Assembly: GCF_900142935.1 (NCBI RefSeq)
Contig: NZ_FSRS01000001.1
Location: 258,001-322,000, forward strand
Source: Rhodovulum sp. ES.010
GTDB lineage: Bacteria > Pseudomonadota > Alphaproteobacteria > Rhodobacterales > Rhodobacteraceae
Direction: 5' to 3'
DNA length: 64,000 nucleotides
Shown: one piece after another, positions 1 to 8,640 of the stretch
Layout of the letters: the number at the start of each line of letters is the position of its first letter
Position numbering within the stretch: the first letter of the stretch is position 1
The notes under the pieces: model-generated
Told to the model about the DNA's origin: nothing
Databases searched by the model: none
The model's input: only the letters and a program-made list of their open reading frames with translations
Made by a program: the position numbers and the translations under genes

Positions 1-212
1 GCGCGCGGCGGCTCTGGCTCGGCGGATGCGAGATCGGAAAGCGGGACCGCGTGGCCACGTGCGGCGCCCAGCGATTTCGCGGCCGGCGCGGCGGAGAGCG
101 GCGTTTCTTCCTCGATCGTGTTCCACGCCCCGCAGGCGTCGCAGCGACCCGCCCATTTCTTGTGGGCGGCGCCGCATGCGGTGCAGGTGAAGACGGGGAC
201 GGCTTTGACCAT
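1..212 (-). CDS. radA: DNA repair protein RadA (Sms), N-terminal part only
   Basis: This is the first 70 codons of RadA, cut by the window edge. The ATG is at 212-210. The visible protein opens MVKAVPVFTCTACGAAHKKW and continues with CDACGAWNT, which is the diagnostic RadA C4 zinc finger (CxxC...CxxC) with the conserved KW.GRC..C..WNT signature. RadA is a RecA-like ATPase that drives branch migration in recombinational repair. The ATPase and Lon-like domains lie outside the window. It is the last gene of a minus-strand run after pqiA, separated from it by a repeat-containing gap. Confidence 0.93.
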   Translation of the reverse strand, partial: MVKAVPVFTCTACGAAHKKWAGRCDACGAWNTIEEETPLSAAPAAKSLGAARGHAVPLSDLASAEPEPPR

Positions 213-330
213 GGCCTTTCCTGCCCCAGGCAAGCGCAACGGGCAAGGGGACTCCCACCCCCGGGCCGGCGCCGGGCATGCGCCCGCCGTGTTCGGGGGT
301 GGGCGTGGCGCGGCCCGTGCCGGGCCGCGC

Positions 331-393
331 GGGGGGCGCTGCCCCCGTCGCCCTGTCGGGCGACTCCCCCGGAGTATTGCCGCCAAGAAGAAG
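331..393 (+). repeat. REP-like palindromic intergenic element, copy 1
   Basis: Two small hairpins (GGGGGGCGC/TGCCCCC at 331-346; GTCGCCC/GGGCGAC at 347-364) are followed by CCCCCGGAGTATTGCCGCC and then AAGAAGAAG. The same layout (GC-rich palindrome, CCCC..GGA.TATT-like core, CCA(A)GAAGAAG tail) occurs inverted near 940-1000 and 14083-14136. All three copies sit between genes. Confidence 0.6.
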
Positions 394-396
394 CGG

Positions 397-906
397 TCAG
401 GCGCCGGGCAGGTGTCGCCTGGTGAGGAGCGAGAGGGTGAGGGAGCCGAGCACGCAGGCGGTGCAGAGGTAGAGGCCCCAGGCGGTTTCCACGCGGGCCA
501 ATCCAACGCCCTTCACGATGACGATGTAAAGAGCGATCAGGAAGATGTCGGCCATGGCGAGCTTGCCCATCAGGTGGATCGCCGGAAGCAGGCGCGGAGG
601 GGCATGGCCGAACTGGAGGAGGGCGAGGCCGACGGTTTTCAGGTAGGGGGCGACTAGGGCGAAGACCGTGACCGCGAGGGCCAAGAGGATGTCGGTTTGC
701 CAGAGCGCGGCGAGGCCGGAGAGCACGGATATCTCCGAGAGTCCGAAGACGGGCAGGAGGCCGGCGCGCATCAGCGGGGCGAACCAGGCCAGCGGGAAAA
801 GGATCAGAAGGGCGAGATTGCCGAGTTTCAGAAGCTGCATCGTGGAAAGACCATGCCAGTCTTTGGTGGGAATGCCTTGTGGCGGCGCGTTGTTCGTGCC
901 TGTCAC
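397..906 (-). CDS. PqiA-like (paraquat-inducible protein A family) membrane protein
   Basis: 169 residues with about four hydrophobic segments (roughly residues 24-45, 55-75, 80-100 and 118-165). It matches the single-domain PqiA family of inner-membrane proteins that accompany MCE/lipid transport systems. Here it follows the MlaF/MlaE transporter genes on the same strand, supporting a role in envelope lipid traffic. The start is GTG at 906-904; the next in-frame ATG, 22 codons on, would begin at the first membrane segment. Unlike Escherichia coli PqiA, no CxxC zinc-ribbon cysteines are visible; the only Cys residues are two near the C-terminus (LCTAC). The exact function is not established. 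Confidence 0.75.
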   Translation of the reverse strand: MTGTNNAPPQGIPTKDWHGLSTMQLLKLGNLALLILFPLAWFAPLMRAGLLPVFGLSEISVLSGLAALWQTDILLALAVTVFALVAPYLKTVGLALLQFGHAPPRLLPAIHLMGKLAMADIFLIALYIVIVKGVGLARVETAWGLYLCTACVLGSLTLSLLTRRHLPGA

Positions 907-939
907 GCTAGATCGTTCCGGGACCGCTGTCTGCGCTGG

Positions 940-1000
940 CTTCTTCTTGGTTCAAGTACTTCCTTGGGGCGGGGCGGCAGCCCACACCGGCGGGTCGCCT
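940..1000 (-). repeat. REP-like palindromic intergenic element, copy 2
   Basis: Read on the minus strand it gives GGGCTGCCGCCCCGCCCC, then AAGGAAGTACTTGAACC, then AAGAAGAAG. This is the same order of parts as the element at 331-393. It lies between mlaF and the PqiA-like gene. Confidence 0.55.
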
Positions 1001-1016
1001 TGGCCGTGCCAAGGCG
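996..1016 (-). terminator. Perfect 9-bp hairpin downstream of mlaF
   Basis: CGCCTTGGC (996-1004) and GCCAAGGCG (1008-1016) form a perfect stem with a 3-nt loop, 39 bases past the mlaF stop. No T-run follows on the minus strand, so it may be a 3'-end stabiliser or a weak terminator rather than a canonical intrinsic terminator. Confidence 0.4.
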
Positions 1017-1054
1017 AAACCCGGGGCGACCAACGCCGGTCGACCGTCGGTCGT

Positions 1055-1801
1055 CTAGCGCACCGCCTCGATCGGACCCTCCGCGCGGCCGTGGATGAAT
1101 TGCTGCAAGTAGGGGTCGGGGGCGACGTCCATGTCCTTGACCGGTCCGGTCCACTGAATCACGCCGTCATGGAGCATGGCCACATCGTCGGCGATCGCGC
1201 GCACGCTGGCCATGTCGTGGGTGATGGTCATGGCGGTGGCGCCCATCTCGACCACGATCTCGCGGATCAACTCGTTGATGACGCCGGCCATGATCGGGTC
1301 GAGGCCGGTCGTGGGTTCGTCGAAGAAGATGATCTCCGGTTCCGCGGCGATGGCGCGGGCCAGCCCGACGCGTTTCTGCATGCCACCGGAGAGTTCGGCG
1401 GGGAAGAGGTCGGCCACCTCCGCCTTCAGGCCGACGCGGCGCAGCTTTTCCACCGCGATCTCGCGGGCCTCGGCCTTGGGCCGCTTCTCCGCGCCCCTCA
1501 GCAGGCGGAACGCCACGTTCTGCCAGACGGTGAGCGAGTCGAAGAGCGCGCCGCCCTGAAACAGCATCCCGAAGCGCGCGAGGAAAGCGTCCCGGTCGAC
1601 GCGGGTGACGTCCTGCCCGTCGATCAGAATCTGGCCGGCGTCGGGCTTCACAAGCCCGAGAATGCATTTCAGCAGAACCGATTTGCCGGTGCCCGAGCCG
1701 CCGATGATCACCATGCTCTCGCCCCTGGGCACGGTCAGGTCGATGCCCCTGAGCACCCGGTTCGCGCCGAACGCCTTGTGGATGCCCGACAGCGCGATCA
1801 T
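1055..1801 (-). CDS. mlaF: Phospholipid/intermembrane lipid ABC transporter ATP-binding protein MlaF
   Basis: 248 residues, the normal length for an MlaF-type ATPase. Walker A is GGSGTGKS at residues 34-41, the ABC signature is LSGGMQKR, and Walker B is IIFFDEPTTGLDP, followed by the switch His in THDM. It would power movement of phospholipids between inner and outer membrane together with the MlaE permease. The ATG (1801-1799) overlaps the mlaE stop in an ATGA, so the pair is translationally coupled. The MCE substrate protein MlaD is not in this stretch; the PqiA-like protein follows instead. Confidence 0.92.
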   Translation of the reverse strand: MIALSGIHKAFGANRVLRGIDLTVPRGESMVIIGGSGTGKSVLLKCILGLVKPDAGQILIDGQDVTRVDRDAFLARFGMLFQGGALFDSLTVWQNVAFRLLRGAEKRPKAEAREIAVEKLRRVGLKAEVADLFPAELSGGMQKRVGLARAIAAEPEIIFFDEPTTGLDPIMAGVINELIREIVVEMGATAMTITHDMASVRAIADDVAMLHDGVIQWTGPVKDMDVAPDPYLQQFIHGRAEGPIEAVR

Positions 1802-2577
1802 GCCGAGAAGAACAGTTCGGTCAGCAGGTAGTTCGCCGCGAGGATCAGAACGGACGCGGTGACCACCGCCTGTTTCGTGGCGCGGCCCACGCCCTGCGCC
1901 CCGCGCCCCGAATTCATCCCGAAATAGCAGCCCACCAGCGCGATCAAGAAGCCGAAGACCGCGCCCTTTATGAGGCCCGAGGTCACGTCCCAGAGTTCGA
2001 GGTAATCGGCGGTGTTCTTGAGGTAGGCGCCGGCGTTCAGTTCCAGCCGGCCGGTGCCTACCACGTAGCCGCCGAAGATGCCGATGGAATCGCCCACCGC
2101 CACCAGCACCGGCACCGCCAGCGTCGCGGCCAGCACGCGGGGCACGGTGAGATAGCGCATCGGGTCGGTCGAGAGTGTCACCAGCGCGTCGATCTGTTCG
2201 GTCACCTTCATCGTGCCGATTTCGGCGGCGATGGAACTGGCCACGCGGGCCGCAACCATCAACCCGCCCAGCACGGGGCCGAGTTCGCGGGTCATTCCGA
2301 TGGCGACAATCGAGGGGACCACCTGCTCGGCGTTGAAGCGCGAGCCGCCCTCGTAGATCTGCAAGGCGAGCGCGCCGCCGGTGAAGAAGGCGGTGAGACC
2401 CACCACCGGGAGCGAGTTGTAGCCGATCACCCAAAGCGCATGGCCGAACTCCCGCAGGTAGAAGGGCGGGCGGACCAGCGCGGCGAGGGTGGAGACGAGG
2501 AAGAGCCCCAGGCGCCCCAGAGCGGCCAAACCGGCGAGCGTCGAGCGCCCGATGGCGGCCACGGGCGCGAGGATCAT
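1798..2577 (-). CDS. mlaE: MlaE-family lipid ABC transporter permease
   Basis: 259 residues with the MlaE permease pattern: an amphipathic N-terminal helix, about five membrane helices, and the conserved loop ARVASSIAAEIGTMKVTEQ (about residues 130-150) that contacts the ATPase. The family exchanges glycerophospholipids at the inner membrane. The ATG (2577-2575) overlaps the alr stop as ATGA, and its own stop overlaps the mlaF start, so alr-mlaE-mlaF forms a tightly coupled unit. Placing a cell-wall precursor gene (alr) in one transcript with a lipid transporter hints at coordinated envelope maintenance. Confidence 0.92.
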   Translation of the reverse strand: MILAPVAAIGRSTLAGLAALGRLGLFLVSTLAALVRPPFYLREFGHALWVIGYNSLPVVGLTAFFTGGALALQIYEGGSRFNAEQVVPSIVAIGMTRELGPVLGGLMVAARVASSIAAEIGTMKVTEQIDALVTLSTDPMRYLTVPRVLAATLAVPVLVAVGDSIGIFGGYVVGTGRLELNAGAYLKNTADYLELWDVTSGLIKGAVFGFLIALVGCYFGMNSGRGAQGVGRATKQAVVTASVLILAANYLLTELFFSA

Positions 2578-3626
2578 GACCCCGCTCCGCCGGTATAGCG
2601 GCGTGCGTAGCGTGCCCCGAGGTTCGTAAGCACCTCGTAGCCGATGGTCTGGGCCGCGTCTGCCACCTCGTCGACGCCCTGGTCTGGGCCGAGAAGGTCG
2701 AGCGCGTCGGGGGTGCGGGGCAGGTCGGTGATGTCGGCGGTGATGAGGTCCATCGAGACCCGGCCGAGAATCGGGCAGGGATGGCCGTCGAACCAGAGCG
2801 TGCCGCGGTTCGTCAGGTAGCGCAGGATGCCGTCGGCGTAGCCGGCGGCGACGGTGGCGACGGTGCGGCGCTCTTCGGCGGTCCAGGTGCAGCCGTAGCC
2901 GATGGATTCGCCCGGCTCCACCTCGCGGCTCTGGATCACCGGCAGCGACAGCGCGACGACGGGGGCGGGGTCCGTGAAGGGGCGGCCGCCATAGAGGCCG
3001 ACGCCGGGGCGGGTGACCTCGAAATGGTAGTCGGGACCGAGAAGGATGCCGCCCGTCGCCGCGAGCGAGCGGGGCACGCCGGTGCCCTCGGTCATCTCGC
3101 GGAAGCATGTCAGTTGCTTTTCGTTGAAGCCGGTCGTGTCCTCGTCGGAACAGGCCAGGTGGCTCATGATCAGCCGCGGTCCGGCCTTGAGCGCGATATC
3201 ACGAACGGCGGCCCATTCGGCGGGTTCCATCCCCAGCCGGTTCATGCCGGTATCGAGCTGAATGCCGAAGGGGTGGCCGGGCAGTGCCTCCATGTGGCGG
3301 GTGAGCTGTTCCACCGAGTTCAGCATCGGAACGAGGTCGAGATCGCCGATCATGTCGGCATCGCCCGGCATGTGGCCGGAGAACACGCAGATTTCTGGGC
3401 CGCGGCCCAGGGCGGCGCGTATCGTGGCGCCTTCCTCCGCGATGGCGACGAAGAAGCGCCGCGCGCCGGCCTTTACCAGCGTGCGCGCGACGCGGGCGGC
3501 GCCGAGGCCATAGCCGTCGGCCTTGACGACGGCGCCGGTCTCCACGCCCTGCGCGGAGGCGCGGTCAAGCTCGGTCCAGTTGCGCGCGAGCGCGTCGAGA
3601 TCGATCGTCAGGGAACCCGTTGCCAT
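2574..3626 (-). CDS. alr: Alanine racemase
   Basis: 350 residues, typical length. The PLP-binding lysine is K35 in the motif VVKADGYGLG, and the second-domain tyrosine lies in the GYGCTW segment. The enzyme interconverts L- and D-alanine for peptidoglycan synthesis, in the cytoplasm. It follows dnaB on the same strand, separated by 444 bases. A TTGACC hexamer with a 17-base spacer lies close upstream, so a separate promoter with a very short leader is possible. Confidence 0.95.
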   Translation of the reverse strand: MATGSLTIDLDALARNWTELDRASAQGVETGAVVKADGYGLGAARVARTLVKAGARRFFVAIAEEGATIRAALGRGPEICVFSGHMPGDADMIGDLDLVPMLNSVEQLTRHMEALPGHPFGIQLDTGMNRLGMEPAEWAAVRDIALKAGPRLIMSHLACSDEDTTGFNEKQLTCFREMTEGTGVPRSLAATGGILLGPDYHFEVTRPGVGLYGGRPFTDPAPVVALSLPVIQSREVEPGESIGYGCTWTAEERRTVATVAAGYADGILRYLTNRGTLWFDGHPCPILGRVSMDLITADITDLPRTPDALDLLGPDQGVDEVADAAQTIGYEVLTNLGARYARRYTGGAGS

Positions 3627-4070
3627 GCGCGCTGTTTTGACAGGTGCGGACGGCGGGTCAAGGGCGGAATTCGCGTTTTACGGGAGCGGGCGGTGCGGCC
3701 CGTCCGGCCGGGCCCTGTCCTCGCCGTCCTGCACCAGAGGGTCGGGGCAGCCCCCGCGGCGGCTGTCCGCATCGGTCGCGGCCGCCCTCATCCATGTGGC
3801 CGGCTTCGCCGAAGATTCGGTCTCGCGGGGTTGCCGATTGCGGCGGACACCAGGCCGCTGCAACCGGTCGGACCGAAATGGTCCCGGCACAAAGCCGGAT
3901 GACGAGCGGCGCCCCGTCGGCATCCAAACCGCCCTGGGATATTCGAGCACCGGACTCCAAAGGTCGCTTCCCCGCGGCGAGCGGGCCGCGATCTCGGCGG
4001 TCCGCAAAGGCGCGGGGACTCCTTCACTGGGATCACTCCGTGCCCACGGCGAACGGAGACAGCTTGCGTT
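3627..4070. other. 444-base gap between dnaB and alr with no convincing gene
   Basis: Open frames exist on both strands, but their products are Arg/Pro/Ser-rich and resemble nothing I know; I read them as high-GC artefacts. The alr-proximal end holds TTGACC (minus strand, about 3650-3655), a 17-base spacer and AAAACA, a weak promoter candidate. A 6-bp hairpin (CTCCGT/ACGGAG, 4036-4058) lies just after the dnaB stop. Confidence 0.4.
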
Positions 4071-5573
4071 TCAGACGTCTTCGTCCGAGCCGATGCCGTG
4101 CTGCCAGGGCTTCACCAGGTTGCCGAAGCGGGTGAAGCGGCCTTCGAAGCTCAGTTCTACCGTGCCGATGGGGCCATGGCGCTGCTTGCCGATGATCACC
4201 TCGGCCTTGCCGTGGACGGAGGCCATCTCCTCCTGCCATTTCGCCACCGCTTCGAGGTCGTGATCGCCGGGCTTCTCACGCTCCTTGTAGTATTCCTCGC
4301 GGAACACGAACATCACCACGTCCGCGTCCTGCTCGATGGAGCCCGACTCGCGCAGGTCCGAAAGCTGCGGGCGCTTGTCGTCGCGGGCCTCCACCTGGCG
4401 GGAGAGCTGGGACAGGGCCACCACGGGAATATCCAGCTCCTTGGCGATCGCCTTCAGCCCTTGCGTGATTTCGGAGACCTCGTTGACCCGGCTGTCCTTG
4501 GCCGAGGCGGGCCGGACGAGTTGCAGGTAGTCGATGAAGAGCGCATCCAGACCGTGGGTGCGCTTGAGGCGCCGGGCGCGCGCGGCAAGCTGGCTGATCG
4601 GCAGGGCGGGCGTGTCGTCGATGTAGAGCGGGCAGGCCTCGAGCTGCTTGGCCGCCTCGACGAAGCGGCGGAACTCTCCTTCCGTCATGTCGCCGCGGCG
4701 GATCTGCTCAGAGGGCACCTCGGAGGCTTCCGAGAGAATCCGGGCCGCCAGTTGCTCGGCACTCATCTCCAGGCTGAAGAAGCCCACGACCCCACCGTCG
4801 ACCGCGCCCTCGGTGCCGTCCGGCGTCAGGCCCCGGCGGTAGGCCTTGGCGATGTTGAAGGCGATGTTGGTGGCCAGCGACGTCTTCCCCATCGAGGGGC
4901 GCCCGGCCAGGATCAACAGGTCCGAGCGGTGCAGCCCCCCCAGCTTGCGGTCGAGATCGATCAGCCCGGTCGAGACGCCCGAAAGCTGGCCGTCGCGCTC
5001 GTAGGCTGCGTTCGCGACCTTCACCGCGTCGGTCACCGCCTTCAGGAACGACTGAAACCCGGTTTCGGCCTGGCCCTGTTCGCCCAGCTTGTAAAGCGCC
5101 TGCTCGGCCTCGACGATCTGGGCGCGCGGTTCGGACGCGATGTCGACCTTCGCGGCCTTGTCCGAGATGTCGCGGCCCAGCCGGATCAACTCGCGCCGGA
5201 TCGCGAAGTCGTAGATCATCTGCGCGTAGTCGCGCGCCGCGAAGGTCGAGATCGCGGCGCCAGCGAGCCGCGCCAGGTAGGCCGGGCCGCCAAGTTCTTT
5301 CAGACCCTCGTCGTCCTCGAAGAAGGCCTTGAGCGTGACCGGCGAGGCCAGCGCGTTCTTTTGGATGCGCGCGGCGGCGGTCTCGAATATCCGGGCGTGG
5401 ACCGGCTCGTAGAAATGCTGCGACTGCAGGATCGAGGCGACGCGGTCATAGACGTCGTTGTTGGTGAGGATCGCGCCGAGGAGTTGCTGCTCCGCCTCGA
5501 TGTTATGGGGCAGGGTGCCGTCCTCGTCTTCGCCGCCATGCGCGCCCGGTTGGAACGTCCTGAGTTCGTTCAT
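4071..5573 (-). CDS. dnaB: Replicative DNA helicase DnaB
   Basis: 500 residues. The N-terminal primase-interacting domain spans about residues 20-125 (PHNIEAEQQLLGAIL start). The RecA-like helicase domain follows, with Walker A GRPSMGKT at 224-231, FFSLEMS, Walker B FIDYLQL and the LSQLSRQVE and DLRESGSIEQDAD motifs. It unwinds DNA at the replication fork as a hexameric ring. No intein or insertion is visible. A promoter candidate sits about 115 bases upstream. Confidence 0.97.
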   Translation of the reverse strand: MNELRTFQPGAHGGEDEDGTLPHNIEAEQQLLGAILTNNDVYDRVASILQSQHFYEPVHARIFETAAARIQKNALASPVTLKAFFEDDEGLKELGGPAYLARLAGAAISTFAARDYAQMIYDFAIRRELIRLGRDISDKAAKVDIASEPRAQIVEAEQALYKLGEQGQAETGFQSFLKAVTDAVKVANAAYERDGQLSGVSTGLIDLDRKLGGLHRSDLLILAGRPSMGKTSLATNIAFNIAKAYRRGLTPDGTEGAVDGGVVGFFSLEMSAEQLAARILSEASEVPSEQIRRGDMTEGEFRRFVEAAKQLEACPLYIDDTPALPISQLAARARRLKRTHGLDALFIDYLQLVRPASAKDSRVNEVSEITQGLKAIAKELDIPVVALSQLSRQVEARDDKRPQLSDLRESGSIEQDADVVMFVFREEYYKEREKPGDHDLEAVAKWQEEMASVHGKAEVIIGKQRHGPIGTVELSFEGRFTRFGNLVKPWQHGIGSDEDV

Positions 5574-5685
5574 GAGAGATGCCCCGCCTCGCTGAGCGCC
5601 CGATCTACGCCAAGGCTGCGGGCCGCTTCAATCGGGATATCCTGTGAGTCACCTGTGGACAGTTTCACGGCCCTTCCACTCCCTC

Positions 5686-5715
5686 ATTTTGGGGGCAACT
5701 GCCCACTTTCGTCAA
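5686..5715 (-). promoter_or_regulatory. Candidate sigma-70 promoter of dnaB
   Basis: On the minus strand TTGACG (5715-5710) and CAAAAT (5691-5686) are separated by 18 bases, leaving a leader of about 110 bases before the dnaB ATG. Confidence 0.45.
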
Positions 5716-5872
5716 GATTTGGTCTTGCGCGCGGCGCGCTGTGTCCCGAATCGCACGGCCAAGCGAAAACGCACCGTGAAGGGCGCCGCCGTTTTGCGGC
5801 ACACGCCATGCGCGAACCTGTTTGATGGGCCGCAATGCAAAGCCGTTGGCGCCGGGAAATAACCCTGCGGCA

Positions 5873-6568
5873 TCAAGGCGCCGGGGTCTTGCCCCCCATA
5901 CGCGCGTCCTGCCACGGGCGCGGGGCGTTCAGGAACGCCTCCACCTCGTCCAGCGTTGCCGATTCGAATGCCTGCTGTCGACGGGCCTCGGCCAGCACGT
6001 CCCACCAGGTGCACAGGTGGTGCAACTCCACGCCGTGCTCGGCCAGCATGGTCTCGGTCTCGGGAAAGATCCCGTAATAGAAGATCACCGCTGTATGACC
6101 GCAAATTGCCCCGGTCTCGCGGATCGCTTCGATGAAGGACAGCTTCGATCCGCCATCGGTGGTGAGATCCTCGACGAGCAGCACGCGGTCGCCTTCGCCC
6201 ATGATCCCCTCGATCCGGGCATTGCGGCCGTAGCCCTTGGGTTTCTTGCGGACATAGGTCATCGGCAGGGCCAGCCGTTCGGCCACCAGCGCGGCAAAGG
6301 GGATGCCGGCGGTCTCGCCACCCGCGACATTGGTGAACGCCTCGAACCCCGCCTCGCGCAAAACCGTGACGGCCAGAAAGTCCATCAGCGTCGCCCGGAT
6401 TCGCGGGAACGAGATCAACCGGCGGCAGTCGATATAGGTGGGCGAGGGCCGGCCGGAAGCCAGCGTGAAGGGGTCTTCCGCGTTGAAATGGACCGCCCTG
6501 GCCTCCAGCAGCATGCGCGCGGAGAGCCGCGCGATCTCGTCACGGTCGGGGTAGGCGGCGGCGATCAT
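5873..6568 (-). CDS. pyrE: Orotate phosphoribosyltransferase
   Basis: 231 residues. The PRPP-binding motif [13 protein letters not shown] is at about residues 129-141, the catalytic-loop region is [14 protein letters not shown], and the N-terminal substrate segment is [14 protein letters not shown]. It joins orotate to PRPP to form OMP in pyrimidine synthesis. It lies 73 bases after pyrC on the same strand, so both pyrimidine genes are probably co-transcribed. The sequence resembles the longer alphaproteobacterial type of PyrE. Confidence 0.95.
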   Translation of the reverse strand: MIAAAYPDRDEIARLSARMLLEARAVHFNAEDPFTLASGRPSPTYIDCRRLISFPRIRATLMDFLAVTVLREAGFEAFTNVAGGETAGIPFAALVAERLALPMTYVRKKPKGYGRNARIEGIMGEGDRVLLVEDLTTDGGSKLSFIEAIRETGAICGHTAVIFYYGIFPETETMLAEHGVELHHLCTWWDVLAEARRQQAFESATLDEVEAFLNAPRPWQDARMGGKTPAP

Positions 6569-6641
6569 CGGCGGAACCTCTCGGTCTGTGGTCGGGGCTT
6601 CAAGGGCATGCCCGGCCGATCTCTTCGACGGAAGGCGCGGC

Positions 6642-7682
6642 TCATTCGTCGACTGCCCAGTGCAGCGGGAAGCCGGGATCGAAGACCGTGACCGGCCCTG
6701 CGCCGGTCTCGATCGTCTCCGGGTAGGCCACCGGTAAGCCCTTGGTCAGGGTGATCGTCTCTTCGTTGGGCGGCAGGCTGTAGAACGCCGGCCCGTTCAG
6801 CGACGCGAACGCCTCCAGCCGGTCGAGCGCGCCTTCGCGCTCGAACACTTCGGCCAGGCAGGACAGCGTATTGGTGGACGAGAAGATGCCGGCGCAGCCG
6901 CAGGCCGATTCCTTGGCCGGATCGGTATGGGGCGCGCTGTCGGTGCCGAGGAAGAAGCGCGCGTCGCCGCCTGTCGCCGCGCCGACCAGTGCGTCCCGGT
7001 GGCGGGCGCGTTTCGCGACCGGCAGGCAGTAATAGTGCGGCTTGATCCCGCCGACGAGAAGGTGGTTGCGGGTGATGATCAGGTGATGCGTCGTGATCGT
7101 CGCGCCGAGGCCGCCGTCGCTGTCGCGCACGTATTGCACGCCGTCTGCGGTGGTCAGGTGCTCCATCACCACGCGCAGCCCCGGGGTCGCCCGGCGGATC
7201 GGGTCGAGCACGCGGTCGATGAACACCGCCTCGCGGTCGAAGATGTCGATCTCGGGATCGACCACCTCGCCGTGGACGCATAGCGGGCAGCCGATCTCGG
7301 CCATCCGCTCCAGCACGCCGCGCACCTTGTCGAAATCGGTCACGCCCGAGGCCGAGTTCGTCGTCGCCCCCGCGGGGTAGAGCTTGACCGCGGTAATTAG
7401 GCCGCTCGCATGGGCGGCGGCGACATCGGCAGGGTCCGTCTCCTCGGTCAGGTAGAGGGTCATCAGCGGCGTGAAATCCGCCCCCGCGGGCAGGGCGGCA
7501 AGAATTCGCTCGCGATAGGCGGCCGCGTCTTGCGATGTGACCACCGGGGGGATCAGGTTGGGCATCACGATCGCCCGGGCGAAATGGCGTGTGGTTTCGG
7601 GCAGGACGCCGGCGAGCATGGCGCCGTCGCGCAGGTGCAGGTGCCAGTCGTCGGGGCGACGGATCGTCAGGCTGTTCATCAT
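6642..7682 (-). CDS. pyrC: Dihydroorotase (class II, PyrC)
   Basis: 346 residues from the first of two adjacent ATGs (7682 and 7679). The zinc-binding HxH is in [10 protein letters not shown] near the N-terminus, and the carboxylated lysine is in [10 protein letters not shown]. Later metal and substrate residues lie in HGEV, EHLTT and LGTDSAPH. It cyclises carbamoyl-aspartate to dihydroorotate. Its length and motifs place it in the compact class II (E. coli PyrC-like) group. No strong Shine-Dalgarno sequence is visible before the double ATG. Confidence 0.95.
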   Translation of the reverse strand: MMNSLTIRRPDDWHLHLRDGAMLAGVLPETTRHFARAIVMPNLIPPVVTSQDAAAYRERILAALPAGADFTPLMTLYLTEETDPADVAAAHASGLITAVKLYPAGATTNSASGVTDFDKVRGVLERMAEIGCPLCVHGEVVDPEIDIFDREAVFIDRVLDPIRRATPGLRVVMEHLTTADGVQYVRDSDGGLGATITTHHLIITRNHLLVGGIKPHYYCLPVAKRARHRDALVGAATGGDARFFLGTDSAPHTDPAKESACGCAGIFSSTNTLSCLAEVFEREGALDRLEAFASLNGPAFYSLPPNEETITLTKGLPVAYPETIETGAGPVTVFDPGFPLHWAVDE

Positions 7683-7732
7683 GGCCAAGCGCGATACACA
7701 ATCGGCCGGGGGCTTTCCAGAGGAGAAGAGAG

Positions 7733-8290
7733 ATGACGGGCGACGAGGTGGAGCGGTTTTCCTGGCAGGCCGGGCCAGATGCCCCGCGCGAAGAACTGCT
7801 GCTCGATGCGGACGGCCTGGCGCTCGAGGGGCGGTGGCGCCTGGACTGGGACGCGGTGACCGGGTTGATCTACCGGGCCGACCGCTGGACAGAGACGCTG
7901 GACATCGCAGCCGACGGCAAGTTGCACAGGCTGACCTTCGAGGGGGCGGCGACCGATCGCGAAGGGCCACGGGCGATGCGCGCCGTTGTCGCGCGGCTGG
8001 CCGAGCGGCGTCCCGAGATCTCCGTCGAGATGCGCCGCGGCGGTTGGGCGCGCTGGATCGGCTTCGGGCTGGGCCTTGTCTGTCTCCTCGGCGGCCTCGC
8101 GCTCTGGGCGCGCGCCGCCGTCGCGGGCGACGCGATCAGCGGTGCCGTCGGGTTCATGGTGCTGATCCTGGTGGGCGTCGCGCTGGCCTCGACCAATCGA
8201 CCCGGCCGTGCCGGCCGACCGATCCCGCCAGAGATCTTCCGCGCCTATCTGGACGGGCGGGCGCCCGGCGCCCACGGCACGAAGGCCTGA
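7733..8290 (+). CDS. Uncharacterised two-helix membrane protein
   Basis: 185 residues; not recognised. The N-terminal 100 residues are soluble and beta-rich in character, and two hydrophobic segments follow (about residues 106-124 and 138-156), with a short basic/Pro tail. The ATG is preceded by GAGGAGAAGAGAG, a good ribosome site, which decides the start. It is divergent from pyrC, with about 50 bases between them, so the promoters overlap. No catalytic motif is visible. Confidence 0.65.
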   Translation: MTGDEVERFSWQAGPDAPREELLLDADGLALEGRWRLDWDAVTGLIYRADRWTETLDIAADGKLHRLTFEGAATDREGPRAMRAVVARLAERRPEISVEMRRGGWARWIGFGLGLVCLLGGLALWARAAVAGDAISGAVGFMVLILVGVALASTNRPGRAGRPIPPEIFRAYLDGRAPGAHGTKA

Positions 8291-8433
8291 AAATTCCGTG
8301 AAGCTTTGCAGGTCCGGCTGACCGCCCGGCGCAAGGCGGGACTTCCGAGCCGGCATTGGTAAGGTAAGGTGATCTGCCCTATCTTTGCAACCATGGGAGG
8401 AAACAACTGTGACATGACAGGAGTTTCCACGAA

Positions 8434-8640
8434 ATGGCAGTTGCACAGACAAACGTGACGGGCCGCACGGGCTCGCTCTTTTCCGGCCTCATGGCGCTGA
8501 TGGTAAGGATGGTCGAAAACCATCCGCTGGCGCGGCAGGTCGATGAACTCAACAGCTACAGCGACGAGGACCTCGCCGCAAAGGGCCTGACCCGGCAGGA
8601 CGCGCTGCGCCACATCTTCCGCGACCGTTACTACATCTGA
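8434..8640 (+). CDS. DUF1127 small protein
   Basis: 68 residues ending in the DUF1127 pattern RQVDELNSYSDEDLAAKGL...ALRHIFRDRYYI, rich in acidic and basic residues. Alphaproteobacterial DUF1127 proteins are small, stress- or phosphate-responsive and RNA-linked; the Rhodobacter member CcaF1 binds RNA. An AGGAG site precedes the ATG by about ten bases. The last ten bases overlap the end of the converging gene at 8631-9629. No sRNA hairpin array like that behind some Rhodobacter homologues is seen here. Confidence 0.82.
   Translation: MAVAQTNVTGRTGSLFSGLMALMVRMVENHPLARQVDELNSYSDEDLAAKGLTRQDALRHIFRDRYYI

Noticed and set aside
3678..4007. Minus-strand 109-codon frame between dnaB and alr
   Set aside because: Arg/Pro/Ser-rich, no ribosome site, no family; treated as intergenic.
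5650..5665. DnaA-box-like CTGTCCACA before dnaB, and TTGTCCACA near 9700
   Set aside because: Single, imperfect copies without clustering or an A/T-rich unwinding region; no origin evidence.
8393..8458. 21-codon frame (MGGNNCDMTGVS...) ahead of the DUF1127 gene as a leader peptide
   Set aside because: It overlaps the DUF1127 start out of frame and lacks its own clear ribosome site; unsupported without ribosome profiling.
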